Shown here one piece after another: positions 51,717 through 60,206 of a stretch of DNA of 64,000 nt (position 1 is the stretch's first letter; each line of letters begins with the position of its first letter). The DNA is from Sphingomonas_B tabacisoli (GTDB lineage: Bacteria; Pseudomonadota; Alphaproteobacteria; Sphingomonadales; Sphingomonadaceae). The notes under the pieces were generated by a model. The model had not been told where the DNA came from and ran no database searches. It was given only the letters and a program-made list of their open reading frames with translations. The stretch is from assembly GCF_042678385.1 (NCBI RefSeq), contig NZ_JBHUDY010000002.1, positions 186,001-250,000 of the forward strand. The letters run 5' to 3'. A program made the position numbers and the translations under genes.

Positions 51717-53795
51717 TCAGCCGCCGCGATAGCGCAGCCCGATCCAGAGCGTGCGCGGCGTCGCCCGCTCGACGATATTCGCGCCGCTGATCCCGGCCTC
51801 GACCCGCTCATCGAATAAATTCTCGCCCCGCGCCTCGACCGAAAGCGCCTTCGTGATCGGAACGGCGGCATAGGCGTCGAGCGTGGTCGCCGGTTTCAGG
51901 GTGCGCGTGTTCTGGTCGTCGTCGAACTGCCGCGCGGTGTAGCGGAGCGTCGTCGAAAGCGCGAAGCCGCGCTGGCGCCAGGCGAGCGTTCCGGAGACCT
52001 GGTCGCGCGGCGTCTGGGCGGGGCGCAGGCCGTCGAGCCCGGCCGCCGCGCCGCTCGCTTCCACGCGCGCATCCACGTGCGACCAGGACGCGCGGGCGGA
52101 GAAGGGACCGCCGGTCCAGGACGCGTCCAATTCGATGCCGGTCGATCGGATCGCGTCGAGATTCTGGCGCACGCGATAAACGCCGCCGGCGGCGACAAAG
52201 CCCACGCCTGGGAAATTGCCGGGCCCCATGCCGGCCGTGACGTTCGCGATGGCATCGTCGAGCCGGTTCCAGAAGACGGTCGCGCTCAGCGATATGTTCG
52301 CGGCAGGCGCGAGCGTCACGCCGCCATCCGCGCCGGTCAGCCGTTCGGGCGACAGCGCGGCGTTGGCGGCAGTCGCATCGGCGCCAACCCGGAACGGCCG
52401 GTAGAGCTCGTTCAGCGTCGGCAGCCGCCAGCCGCGATAGCCCGCACCGCGCACCGTCAACCATCCGGTCGGCGTCCAGGCGAGACCCGCGCGGCCGGTC
52501 GCCTCGGTGCCGCTGCGGTTCGGGAAGATGCTGTTTGTCAGCGTGGCGCCGGTCGCGATCGTCCGCTCGACCAGCGAGCCGTTTGCGATCCGCCACCAGT
52601 CGAGCCGGCCGCCCAATGAAAGCTTGAACGCGCCGAGATCGGCGCTGCCGTCGGCGAAGATGCCGGTCGTCCGACTCTCGCCGCCGGCCTTGCGGATGCG
52701 GGTGGGGCGGGCGTTCACATAGGTGAACAGCTCCTCGGTGTGCCCGCTCACGTCGCGGGTGTCGGCGCCGAGGCGAAGATCGATGCCTTGGCCCAATGGC
52801 GGCGCGACTTCGATCCGCGCGCCGAGGCCGGTCGCGGGCGTGTTGTATTGGTCGAGCGTCTGCGTCGCCGTGGAGCGCGCGGCGTTGATGCTCACGAAGC
52901 TGGAGGAAAAGGCGCGGGTCTGGAGATAGGCGAGGGCGGACCAGCCCCAGCGGCCGCGCCCGACCAGCCTCAGGCTCGCGTCCGCGCCGTCGCTGCCATT
53001 GCCGCTGAACACGGTTCCGCGCTCCCGGCGATCGGTGAAGGCACTGACATTGGCCTGTAGCTCGGAGTCCGGCGCGATGCCGACAACGCCGCGGAACGCG
53101 CCCGAGGCCTGTTCATAGGGCGCCGGCCGGTCGACCGGCCCGCGGCTCTCGCGCACGGTGGGGATGAAGCCGTCGCCCCGCGCATAGGCGGCGGAGAAAG
53201 TCGCGAAGCCGGGGCCGCGCACCAGCGTCGCCGATGCCTGGGCGTCGACCGAATCGCGGCTGCCATAGGCAAGGCTGGCGGCGAGCGGCGCCAGCTGCCC
53301 CGGCGCCGCGCTCTCCAGCTCGACCGTGCCGGCGAGCGCGCCCGGGCCGAAATAGCCACTGCCGCCGCCGCGCGTGACGCGAATCGCGCCGAGCCGATCC
53401 GTCGCATAGGCCGGGAAGGCCACCCAGCCGCCGAACGGATCGCTCTGCGGCACGCCGTCCAGGATCAGCAGCGCCCGGCTGGACGCGTTGCCGCCGATCC
53501 CGCGCAGGCTGATGCCCTGGCTGGTCGGGTTGGCGGAGCGCGAATCGGAGCGGCGGAATTGCTGCAGGCCGGCGACGTCGGACAGCACGCTTTCAAGCCG
53601 GTCGCTGGCGTTGGCCTCGATGCGGGCGCGGTCGATCACCGCGGTGGCGAAGGCGATGTCGCCGGGCCGGGCGGGCAGACCGGCGCCCGTCACCACGATG
53701 TCCGGGCCGGACTCCTCCGCCGCGAATGCCGTCGAGGAGGTGCCGGCCAGCAAGGCGAGCACGAGCGAACGCATGGGGATACGCGAGGACATCAT
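51717..53795 (-). CDS. TonB-dependent receptor
   Basis: A 692-residue outer-membrane active-transport beta-barrel. A signal peptide (about 1-27, MRSLVLALLAGTSSTAFA within it) precedes the TonB-box-like DIVVTGAG, then the plug domain (about 40-160) with SRALLILDGVPQSDPFGGWV and RIEANASDRLESVLSDVAG. The C-terminal barrel ends in LFDERVEAGISGANI and LRYRGG without the usual terminal aromatic, the last residues being Arg-Gly-Gly. The plug resembles the BtuB/CirA group, but no cobalamin riboswitch is present and the ligand is unknown. The start codons ATG 53795 and ATG 53792 are equally likely. A small HTH protein gene lies 65 bp upstream. Confidence 0.9.
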   Translation of the reverse strand: MMSSRIPMRSLVLALLAGTSSTAFAAEESGPDIVVTGAGLPARPGDIAFATAVIDRARIEANASDRLESVLSDVAGLQQFRRSDSRSANPTSQGISLRGIGGNASSRALLILDGVPQSDPFGGWVAFPAYATDRLGAIRVTRGGGSGYFGPGALAGTVELESAAPGQLAPLAASLAYGSRDSVDAQASATLVRGPGFATFSAAYARGDGFIPTVRESRGPVDRPAPYEQASGAFRGVVGIAPDSELQANVSAFTDRRERGTVFSGNGSDGADASLRLVGRGRWGWSALAYLQTRAFSSSFVSINAARSTATQTLDQYNTPATGLGARIEVAPPLGQGIDLRLGADTRDVSGHTEELFTYVNARPTRIRKAGGESRTTGIFADGSADLGAFKLSLGGRLDWWRIANGSLVERTIATGATLTNSIFPNRSGTEATGRAGLAWTPTGWLTVRGAGYRGWRLPTLNELYRPFRVGADATAANAALSPERLTGADGGVTLAPAANISLSATVFWNRLDDAIANVTAGMGPGNFPGVGFVAAGGVYRVRQNLDAIRSTGIELDASWTGGPFSARASWSHVDARVEASGAAAGLDGLRPAQTPRDQVSGTLAWRQRGFALSTTLRYTARQFDDDQNTRTLKPATTLDAYAAVPITKALSVEARGENLFDERVEAGISGANIVERATPRTLWIGLRYRGG

Positions 53796-53860
53796 TGCCC
53801 CCGTGAAACCAGTGCGCGACCTTCGCAAGAGGGCGTTGCGACCGGAGGCCGAGAAAGTGG

Positions 53861-54244
53861 CTAGGCGGCGATCCGCTCTCTTGTTTCGCGATACCCGATC
53901 ACCGCGAGGAGATGGCGGCGGACGGTCTGCCGGCCCTGCTCGCTGAGCTGCACCGAACCTTGGGGACCGTCGGCCGCCGACCGCGTTACATGTCCGTTCG
54001 CCTCCAGCGCCACGAGCGAGCGCAGGCCGGTGCCGGCATCGGGCAACACGCCGCACAATGCGGTCTCCAACAGCGACACGCCGCGGCATTCGGCAATGAA
54101 GAGATCGAGCATTATGTCCCATGCGGGGTCGGCGAACAGCTCGGCGCCGAGCAGGCTCTGCCGCATCCGGCGCTCCGCGCGCAGCACGATCGCGCAGGCG
54201 AGCAGGTCGTCTTCGGTCCGTTTCCCTTCAGACTGCTTGTGCAT
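53861..54244 (-). CDS. small winged-helix (MarR-like) regulator
   Basis: A 127-residue protein. The N-terminal half is helical with many Arg/Glu residues (LACAIVLRAERRMRQSLLGAE), and AWDIMLDLFIAECRG marks the first helix of a winged-helix domain; LLETALCGVLPDAGTGLRSLVALEANGHV is the HTH and SVQLSEQGRQTVRRHL the wing plus C-terminal helix. The MarR-like plan is clear although identity to a named member is not. It overlaps the start of the TM protein gene upstream (54228) by 17 bp and precedes the TonB receptor, which it might regulate. Confidence 0.7.
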   Translation of the reverse strand: MHKQSEGKRTEDDLLACAIVLRAERRMRQSLLGAELFADPAWDIMLDLFIAECRGVSLLETALCGVLPDAGTGLRSLVALEANGHVTRSAADGPQGSVQLSEQGRQTVRRHLLAVIGYRETRERIAA

Positions 54245-54677
54245 GGCGGTGTCTCATTCGTGACTGGTTGCGCGTGCCGACGATCAGGGCGGCCATCAGC
54301 GGATAGGCCCAGAAGCCCTGCACCAGCGCATAGCCGGCGGGCAGAGCCGTCGGGGCCAGCAGCTTGGCCAGGTGAGTCAGCACTGCGTTCAGATGGAAAC
54401 CGGCGACCCAGAGCGGCCAGAATTTCCTGCTCCGCATCGCCAGCCAGACAAAGGCGACCAGCGTCAGCAGGTCGACCGCGAGCAGCGGCAGATGCCCCGC
54501 TTGCCAGCCCGACCTCCCCGCCAGCCATGCCGCTGGCAGGCTGGCGAGAGAGGAGGCGAGCTGGATGCCGGCGCCGATCCGCTCGTCCTCGCCGCCGCGC
54601 CAGAATGCATAGCTGCACGCGCCGATCAGCGTGGCGAGATACAGCAGGCGCAGGGCTTCATAGACGATGTGCGGCAT
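54228..54677 (-). CDS. small multi-span membrane protein of unknown function
   Basis: A 149-residue protein with about four hydrophobic helices: LRLLYLATLIGACSYAFW, IQLASSLASLPAAWLAG, LPLLAVDLLTLVAFVWLAM and LPAGYALVQGFWAYPLMAALIVG. The pattern IGACSYAFWRGGEDERIGA and ALRSRKFWPLWVAGFHLN recurs in sphingomonad proteins of unknown function, as far as can be told by eye. It overlaps the winged-helix gene by 17 bp and follows the 118-residue gene by 15 bp, so the genes are probably one operon. Confidence 0.6.
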   Translation of the reverse strand: MPHIVYEALRLLYLATLIGACSYAFWRGGEDERIGAGIQLASSLASLPAAWLAGRSGWQAGHLPLLAVDLLTLVAFVWLAMRSRKFWPLWVAGFHLNAVLTHLAKLLAPTALPAGYALVQGFWAYPLMAALIVGTRNQSRMRHRHAQAV

Positions 54678-54692
54678 CCGGGCGGCGGTCGG

Positions 54693-55049
54693 CTATCCCG
54701 AGACGACGGTCAGATGCCCGCCGGTCGGAACCGGGAAGACCGAGTTCGGGTCCTTGTCGCCCAATCCGCCATTGGCCACTTCCGGGAAGCGGAATGCCCG
54801 GCGAGTCTCTTCCAGAAGACGGTGACCCTCGATCACCTTGCCGCGGGCGCGCACCAGCAGGCTCTGCGCTTCCGAAAAGGCCGCGAGCGCCTCGTGCCCG
54901 ACCGACAGCGCGAGGCCCGATTGCGCGCGGGCCGCCGGCAGCGATGCGTTCAGGCCAGCCAGCGAGGCGAGCGCCAGGTCCAAGTTTTCCTCGGCAGGCT
55001 TCAGTCGTGAAACGACCGCGCCGACCACTTCCTTGCGTTTGTTCAACAT
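54693..55049 (-). CDS. helical protein of unknown function, 118 residues
   Basis: A mostly alpha-helical soluble protein (LKPAEENLDLALASLAGLNA, HEALAAFSEAQSLLVRARGKVI) with a C-terminal disordered end GLGDKDPNSVFPVPTGGHLTVVSG. It has no signal peptide and no motif I recognise. It is located 34 bp after the LuxR-type HTH gene in the same direction and is probably co-expressed with it. Confidence 0.55.
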   Translation of the reverse strand: MLNKRKEVVGAVVSRLKPAEENLDLALASLAGLNASLPAARAQSGLALSVGHEALAAFSEAQSLLVRARGKVIEGHRLLEETRRAFRFPEVANGGLGDKDPNSVFPVPTGGHLTVVSG

Positions 55050-55083
55050 CTGCTGTGCTCCCCCATCCTTGTCGATCGGAGCG

Positions 55084-55545
55084 TCAGCGGCGCACGAGGC
55101 CGCCGATGCCGTTCATGATCGAGACGAGGAGAGCGACGCACAGCAGGCCGAGCAATGCGACCAGACAGATGGCCACGACGCGCTGGAACCAGCCGAGATC
55201 GTTTTCCGGGTGATCCCGCGTTGGCCAGGGCAGAAAGCCCGAGAGGCCAGCGCTCGCCCCGATCGGCGACGGTCTCTCTATGCTTGTCGGCTCGAACGCC
55301 ACCGGGATCGGATCATATGCGATCGGATCGGGTATCGGCGTCCCTTCCGCGGCGGCGAGCATGCGGGCGGCCTCGACCCGGCTGACATTGCCGAGCTTGG
55401 CCCGGGCGCCGTCGATCCGCTGGTCCACCGAGGCCTTGGATATGCCCAGCATCCGCGCAATCTCTTTCGACTGGCGGTGCTGATAGACGAGCCGCAGGCA
55501 CTCTTTCTGCCCTTCGGTTATCGACTCGATTCCGTTAGGTTTCAT
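55084..55545 (-). CDS. LuxR-type HTH protein with a C-terminal membrane segment
   Basis: A 153-residue protein. The N terminus is a LuxR/GerE HTH: ITEGQKECLRLVYQHRQSKEIARMLGISKASVDQRIDGARAKLG is split here as helix 1 (QKECLRLVYQ), helix 2 (SKEIARMLGI) and helix 3 (KASVDQRIDGARAKLG). A proline-rich linker (about 65-105) follows, and a hydrophobic helix near the end (about 121-147, VVAICLVALLGLLCVALLVS) should place it in the inner membrane, with the DNA-binding domain in the cytoplasm. No receiver domain is present. Membrane-anchored regulators of this layout recur in sphingomonads; the target is unknown. Confidence 0.7.
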   Translation of the reverse strand: MKPNGIESITEGQKECLRLVYQHRQSKEIARMLGISKASVDQRIDGARAKLGNVSRVEAARMLAAAEGTPIPDPIAYDPIPVAFEPTSIERPSPIGASAGLSGFLPWPTRDHPENDLGWFQRVVAICLVALLGLLCVALLVSIMNGIGGLVRR

Positions 55546-55549
55546 GGAC

Positions 55550-55774
55550 TTAATCGTCCGACGGCAAGGGCGGCGCCCGTTCGCCGAGCTGGTTCAGCGC
55601 CATCGACAAGGTCGCCGCCGCCGTCGGATGCACGCGGTCCAATATTTCCAGCGCGTTGACAATTAAACCGATGGCGCGGCGACGCTCCGCGGCGATGTCG
55701 CCGCGATCGATCGGACTGCGCGCAATTTCGGTGCCCATTGCGCGCACTATGACCCGTTCGGCAAGCGGCGGCAA
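55550..55774 (-). CDS. short protein of unknown function upstream of the LuxR-type gene
   Basis: A 74-residue frame starting at TTG (55774); a 62-residue version from ATG 55738 (MGTEIARSPIDRGDIAAERR) is equally possible because neither start has a clear ribosome binding site. The sequence is helical with LIVNALEILDRVHPTAAATLSMALNQLG. It ends 4 bp before the LuxR-type gene, which supports it being real and co-transcribed. It starts 14 bp after the GH1-RmlD gene. Confidence 0.45.
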   Translation of the reverse strand: MPPLAERVIVRAMGTEIARSPIDRGDIAAERRRAIGLIVNALEILDRVHPTAAATLSMALNQLGERAPPLPSDD

Positions 55775-55788
55775 CGACCGATCCGAGT

Positions 55789-57948
55789 TCAGGCCGCTTC
55801 CGCTTTCCTCCGCTCCCGATGCCGCGCCAATGCGTCGTCGAGCTTCGGCAGCAGCCGGCCATGCTTCGATCCCAGCGGCACGTAAGCCGGCCGTTTCGCG
55901 CGCCAGCCCAGCTCGTCGGGCCGCCCAGGCCGGACCAGCCGCGTGTCGAGATCCAGCGTCTCGGCGACGCGGCGGCCGAAGTCGAACCAGCTCACCGGCT
56001 CCTGGTTGGTCAGATGCCAGACGCCTTTTTCCTCGTCGATCAGCAGGTCGAGGCTGGAATGGACGAGGTCGGGTACGAAGGTCGGCGTGATGACGAAGCC
56101 TTCCGCCGCATGCACCGGCCGGCCGCCGCGCAGTTCGCGCTCGATCCAGATCGCGAAGTTATAGGCATCGAACGGCGAGAAGAATGCCGCGGTGCGCACC
56201 ACCAGCGCGTCGGGCAACGCCGCCAGCACGCGCTCCTCCGCCGCCGCCTTGCTCGCGCCATAGACGTTGAGCGGCTTGGGCGCGTCGTCCTCCAGATAGG
56301 CATCGGCCTTGGCGCCGTCGAACACCAGGTCGGAGGAAAAGACGGTGTAGCGCAGTCCGCGCTCGGCGCACGCTCTGGCCAGCAGCGCAGCGCCTTCGGT
56401 GTTGGCGCGAAAGCAGGCATCGCGCTCCGCTTCGGCATCGTCCACGCGCACCCAGCCGGCAGCGTTGATCACGGCCCAGGGTTTGTGCGTGTCGAGCGCG
56501 GCAGCGATCGATCGTGGATCATCGATCGCGCAGGCTGTGCGGTCGGTCAGCACATAGTCGAGCCCGCGCAGCCGGCATGCGCCCGCCAGCGCCTGGCCCA
56601 GCGTTCCGCTGGCGCCTGTGATCAGGATCGGCGATCCGGATTGTTCCTGCACTTCGGCCCTTTCGGTCCAGATATATGGCGCGTGTTCCAGCCGGATGTC
56701 GCGCCGCCACCAACCGGCGCGGCCGAGGGCTGGGTGCGCTTCCACCCAGTCTTGCGCTTGCCGATCGCCGCCGAACGCCTTCAGCACCTTGGTAAGTGAT
56801 GTCGGGCGCGGCATGCCGGAGCGGACGTCGAACGGCCCGCCTTCATAATGGTTGGCGGGCACCGTGATCAGGCTGCACCAGTCGTAATTGCCGAGCAGCG
56901 CCCAGGCGGTCAGCGCCCGGACGTCGACGCCCTCATCGCCAAGCCGTTCGCAGGTCCGCCAGCTTTCGAGCAGCCAGCGCATCTGCTCCTCGCGTGTGCA
57001 GCCGAGATGGCATTCGGTCACCGCCAGCGGCAGGCCGTAGCGACCCCAGGCCTGGCGGAGCACCGACTCCAGACCGGGCGGCGCGGGGTCCATCACTCGC
57101 GTCGCAGTGAAGTCGTGGAAACCGCACGCCGGCGCGCGGTGGTCCGGATATAGGTCCAGCCGGTGATCGAGAAACCGGTCGCTGGTGACGTAGTGATTGA
57201 CGCCGATGATGTCGGGCGGACACGGATCGGCGCCCATCACGCGCACGCGGTCGGCCAGGCCGGCGCCCTCGATCGCGCGCCAGAAATAATGGCTCTCGTC
57301 CACCTGGCCGGTCAGCAGGTCGAAGCCGAGCCAGCGGCGGTGGTTGTAGTGCTCGGCAACGTGCGCGAGTTCGGGCGTCGCATAGGTGTCGCCAAGATCG
57401 TCGGTCTGCACCAGCCGCGCGTTCGGATTCACGCGCCGGATCGCCTTCATCGCGGCGATCACAGCCTCGATCTGCGTGACGAGCGCTGTCAGGAATGCGC
57501 TTTCCTCGGCGGCGTGCGGATACCAATGGCCATAGAGCCCGGCGAAGCGCGCGGTGGTCAGCGGCTCGTTGACCGGCGTCCAATCCGCGACCCAGGGATA
57601 ACGCTCGGCGACGGCGGCGGCGTAGTCGGCGAACAGCCGCGGCATGTCCGGATCGACCAGGCTGGTGAACGCCGGGCCGCTGCCGTGATGCAGCAATCCG
57701 ACGATCGGCCGCATGCCGAGCCGGCGGATTTCCTCAAGCCGGACGTCGCTCCAGCTAAAATCATATTCGCCCGGCCGGTCGGGTCCGGCCCGTTCCCAGA
57801 GCACCGGATAACGCAGCGCCTTCACGCCCAGCGACGCGAAAAGCCGAAGGTCCTCGATACGGTCGTCGTGCCCCGTCAGCTGGCTCTGGTCGCAATAGCG
57901 ATCGGCCACGCGGTTGACGGTGCATTCATGGCCGCCCCAAAGCTCCAT
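55789..57948 (-). CDS. GH1-like glycosidase fused to an RmlD-type sugar-nucleotide reductase
   Basis: A 719-residue two-domain protein. Residues 1-420 resemble a family 1 glycoside hydrolase barrel: WERAGPDRPGEYDFSWSDV, the acid/base motif WTPVNEP (E128), HYFWRAIEGAG and a nucleophile region LAVTECHLGC. From about residue 438 comes an SDR domain of the dTDP-4-dehydrorhamnose reductase (RmlD) type: ILITGASGTLGQALAGAC, VINAAGWVRVDDAE, FSSDLVFDGAKADAYLEDD, VYGASKAAAEERVL and a C-terminal VWHLTNQEPVSWFDF. RmlD normally makes dTDP-rhamnose; fusion to a GH1 barrel suggests a linked sugar modification, but no activity is known. Probably first gene of its transcript. Confidence 0.75.
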   Translation of the reverse strand: MELWGGHECTVNRVADRYCDQSQLTGHDDRIEDLRLFASLGVKALRYPVLWERAGPDRPGEYDFSWSDVRLEEIRRLGMRPIVGLLHHGSGPAFTSLVDPDMPRLFADYAAAVAERYPWVADWTPVNEPLTTARFAGLYGHWYPHAAEESAFLTALVTQIEAVIAAMKAIRRVNPNARLVQTDDLGDTYATPELAHVAEHYNHRRWLGFDLLTGQVDESHYFWRAIEGAGLADRVRVMGADPCPPDIIGVNHYVTSDRFLDHRLDLYPDHRAPACGFHDFTATRVMDPAPPGLESVLRQAWGRYGLPLAVTECHLGCTREEQMRWLLESWRTCERLGDEGVDVRALTAWALLGNYDWCSLITVPANHYEGGPFDVRSGMPRPTSLTKVLKAFGGDRQAQDWVEAHPALGRAGWWRRDIRLEHAPYIWTERAEVQEQSGSPILITGASGTLGQALAGACRLRGLDYVLTDRTACAIDDPRSIAAALDTHKPWAVINAAGWVRVDDAEAERDACFRANTEGAALLARACAERGLRYTVFSSDLVFDGAKADAYLEDDAPKPLNVYGASKAAAEERVLAALPDALVVRTAAFFSPFDAYNFAIWIERELRGGRPVHAAEGFVITPTFVPDLVHSSLDLLIDEEKGVWHLTNQEPVSWFDFGRRVAETLDLDTRLVRPGRPDELGWRAKRPAYVPLGSKHGRLLPKLDDALARHRERRKAEAA

Positions 57949-58028
57949 GAGCTCACCTTGTCGTCGTTGATCCCGCGCTCATAACGCGGAAAGTCGGGAT
58001 TCGACGCAAATTGATCTAGGTCAGTGAC

Positions 58029-58508
58029 TTACAGTAACGCCTCAATGTCGCGTTCGATTTCCTCGGGCTTCGTCTGTGGTGCGTAGCGACGAACCACATT
58101 TCCCGCGCGGTCGATCAGGAACTTCGTGAAGTTCCACTTGATCGAGGTCGAGCCCATCAGTCCGGGCGCAGCCTTCTTGAGATGCTCGTACAAAGGATCG
58201 GCGGTCGGTCCATTGACGTCGATCTTGGCGAATACTGGAAAAGTCACGTCGTAGGTCAGCGAGCAGAAGGACGCGATTTCCTCGGCATTGCCCGGCTCCT
58301 GCGCACCAAATTGGTTGCAGGGGAAGCCAAGCACCTCGAAGCCCCGGTCCTTGTATTTGCGATAGAGCGCCTCGAGGCCCGCATATTGCGGCGTGAACCC
58401 GCATTTGCTCGCGACGTTCACGACGAGCAGCACCTTGCCCTTGTGCTCCGCGAGCGGTTCGCTTCCCCCGTTCGGCGTCTTGACGTCGTAATCCAGTGCC
58501 GTCGCCAT
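58029..58508 (-). CDS. glutathione peroxidase
   Basis: A 159-residue thiol peroxidase of the GPx family. The catalytic Cys is C36 in NVASKCGFTPQY (Cys, not selenocysteine), with Gln in GFPCNQFGAQEPG and Trp in KWNFTKFLID completing the tetrad. The family in bacteria usually works with thioredoxin. ATG 58508 is preceded by GGGGAAG and gives the usual N terminus; the longer frame is an artefact. It lies between the GH1-RmlD gene and the LprI-like gene. Confidence 0.93.
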   Translation of the reverse strand: MATALDYDVKTPNGGSEPLAEHKGKVLLVVNVASKCGFTPQYAGLEALYRKYKDRGFEVLGFPCNQFGAQEPGNAEEIASFCSLTYDVTFPVFAKIDVNGPTADPLYEHLKKAAPGLMGSTSIKWNFTKFLIDRAGNVVRRYAPQTKPEEIERDIEALL

Positions 58509-58574
58509 GTTCTTCCCCGTATCGCGAACACCCGTCACCGGAGATTTGGACGCCGGTTGCGGCGGCGCGTCAAG

Positions 58575-59498
58575 TCATTCGCCCGATGCGATACGGTCGA
58601 TCTCGTCCATCCGGTCGTCGTATACCGCTGCCACGCAGCCCGGGCTGCCGCACCGCTCGCGGCGTTGCAGGAATTCGTCGCGGGAGTCTCGCAAGATCGC
58701 GCGCGTTTCCGGGTCGCCGCTGGCGATGGCACGGTAGTAGAGCGACGCCATCGCCCGGTCGCGGGCCGCAAGCCGCTCATCGGCGCAGATCATCTGTTCG
58801 GAGCGCGAACGGGCGTAGCGGCAATTAAAGCTTGGCCGAGCCATTGCCGGCCTGGGCGGCTCGGCAGGCGCAGCCGTGCGGCGAGGCTGGACCGGCGGCG
58901 AAGGACGGGGCGGCGGCGCCGCGTCGGCCGAAGGCAGCGCGGGAGCCGGGGAGGCTTGCGCCGTTTCGATCGCGGGCACGGGCGCGGGCGTAGCGCTCGC
59001 AGCTTGCGCTCCGCCCTTCAAATCCATGGCTGCGAGCCGGTAGATGATCGGCTCCGCCCCATCGAGACTGTAGACGAGGCCGCTGCCGTCGGCAGCAGCC
59101 TGGGCCGCATATTCCACCTCGGCGGTGAGCCGGTGCTCGCCGTTGAAAGCATCTTCGGCGCCCGGCGGCAGCTCGATCACCATTCGGCCCTTGCACACAG
59201 TGACGTTCAGCGCCTCGTCGCGGCTCTTCACCACCGGATTTTCCATGCGGACCACCGTGGTCGCGGCGAGCCGATCGAGCAATGCGGTGTCTCCGCGGTG
59301 CACGTCCTTCGCCTTTTCGAACGCCAGCGCTTTTAGCCGTTCGTAGCTGGCCTGGCTGGCGCAAGCCTGCTTGATGCGTTTGTCATGCGCCTCCGCCTGC
59401 TGAGCCTTCGCTTCCTTCGTGGCCTGCGGCTCGAGTTTCTTGCAGGCAGGAGCGGCGAGCGCCGCGGCGATCAGGAGAGTGTAGCCAGGAATGCGCAT
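58575..59498 (-). CDS. lipoprotein-like protein with C-terminal LprI/DUF1311-like domain
   Basis: A 307-residue envelope protein starting MRIPGYTLLIAAALAAPAC, a signal peptide with a possible lipidation Cys (lipobox is weak). The middle has a Cys-containing domain (VTVCKGRMVIELPPGAEDAFNG) and an Ala/Pro-rich linker (about 190-235). The C-terminal 75 residues match the lysozyme inhibitor LprI-like pattern: FNCRYARSRSEQMICADERLAARD, RAIASGDPETRAILRDSRDEFLQRRERC and CVAAVYDDRMDEIDRI with four conserved Cys. This suggests a role in protecting or sensing the wall. The next gene on the strand is lolD, 34 bp upstream. Confidence 0.7.
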   Translation of the reverse strand: MRIPGYTLLIAAALAAPACKKLEPQATKEAKAQQAEAHDKRIKQACASQASYERLKALAFEKAKDVHRGDTALLDRLAATTVVRMENPVVKSRDEALNVTVCKGRMVIELPPGAEDAFNGEHRLTAEVEYAAQAAADGSGLVYSLDGAEPIIYRLAAMDLKGGAQAASATPAPVPAIETAQASPAPALPSADAAPPPRPSPPVQPRRTAAPAEPPRPAMARPSFNCRYARSRSEQMICADERLAARDRAMASLYYRAIASGDPETRAILRDSRDEFLQRRERCGSPGCVAAVYDDRMDEIDRIASGE

Positions 59499-59532
59499 GC
59501 GCCGCCAACGCGCATGCGGCCCAACCTTTCCG

Positions 59533-60204
59533 CTATTCGAGCCGCCCTTCGTGCAGCCGCAGCACCCGGTCCATCCGCATCGCCAGCCGTTCATTGTGGG
59601 TGGCGACAAGCGCGGCCGAGCCTTCGCCGCGGACCAGCCGCAGAAATTCCTCGAAGACCACGTCGGCGGTCGCCTCGTCGAGATTGCCCGTGGGCTCGTC
59701 GGCGAGCACCAGCGCCGGCCGATTGGCGAGCGCGCGCGCGACGGCGACACGCTGCTGTTCGCCGCCCGAAAGCTGGCTTGGCCGGTGGGACAAGCGGTGC
59801 CCGAGGCCAAGCGCGCCGAGCAGCGCCTCGGCCCGCGCCCGTGCCTCGGCCGGCTCGGCATCGCGGATCAACTGCGGCAGCACGACATTTTCTTCGGCGC
59901 TGAAGTCGGGCAGCAAATGATGGAATTGGTAAACGAAGCCGATCCGGTCGCGACGCACCTGCGTGCGCCGGTCGCTATCGACCTTCGACACTTCCTCTCC
60001 AGCGATCCGGATCGAGCCGCCAAAGCCTCCCTCCAGCAGGCCCACCGCCTGCAGCAACGTCGACTTGCCGGAACCGCTCGGCCCCAGCAGCGCGACGATC
60101 TCGCCGGGCGCAACGGTCAGGTCGACGCCGCGCAGCACCTCGATCGTCTGCCCGCCCTGGGTGAAGGAGCGGGTGAGGCCGGCGGTGGAGAGGACGTCCA
60201 TCAC
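59533..60204 (-). CDS. lolD: lipoprotein-releasing ABC transporter ATP-binding protein LolD
   Basis: A 223-residue ABC ATPase. Walker A is GPSGSGKST (41-49), the signature is LSGGEQQRVAVARAL (about 143-157), Walker B is PALVLADEPTGNLDE and the H-loop is VATHNERLA. The MacB/LolD type is recognised from GEIVALLGPSGSGKSTLLQA and the FVYQFHHLLPDFSAEENV Q-loop region. It energises release of lipoproteins from the inner membrane. The permease gene lies 144 bp upstream, with a repeat element between them. Confidence 0.93.
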   Translation of the reverse strand: MMDVLSTAGLTRSFTQGGQTIEVLRGVDLTVAPGEIVALLGPSGSGKSTLLQAVGLLEGGFGGSIRIAGEEVSKVDSDRRTQVRRDRIGFVYQFHHLLPDFSAEENVVLPQLIRDAEPAEARARAEALLGALGLGHRLSHRPSQLSGGEQQRVAVARALANRPALVLADEPTGNLDEATADVVFEEFLRLVRGEGSAALVATHNERLAMRMDRVLRLHEGRLE

Positions 60205-60206
60205 AA

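Noticed and set aside
53796..53860. cobalamin or other riboswitch before the TonB receptor
   Set aside because: Only 65 bp separate it from the next gene and no B12-box-like sequence is seen.
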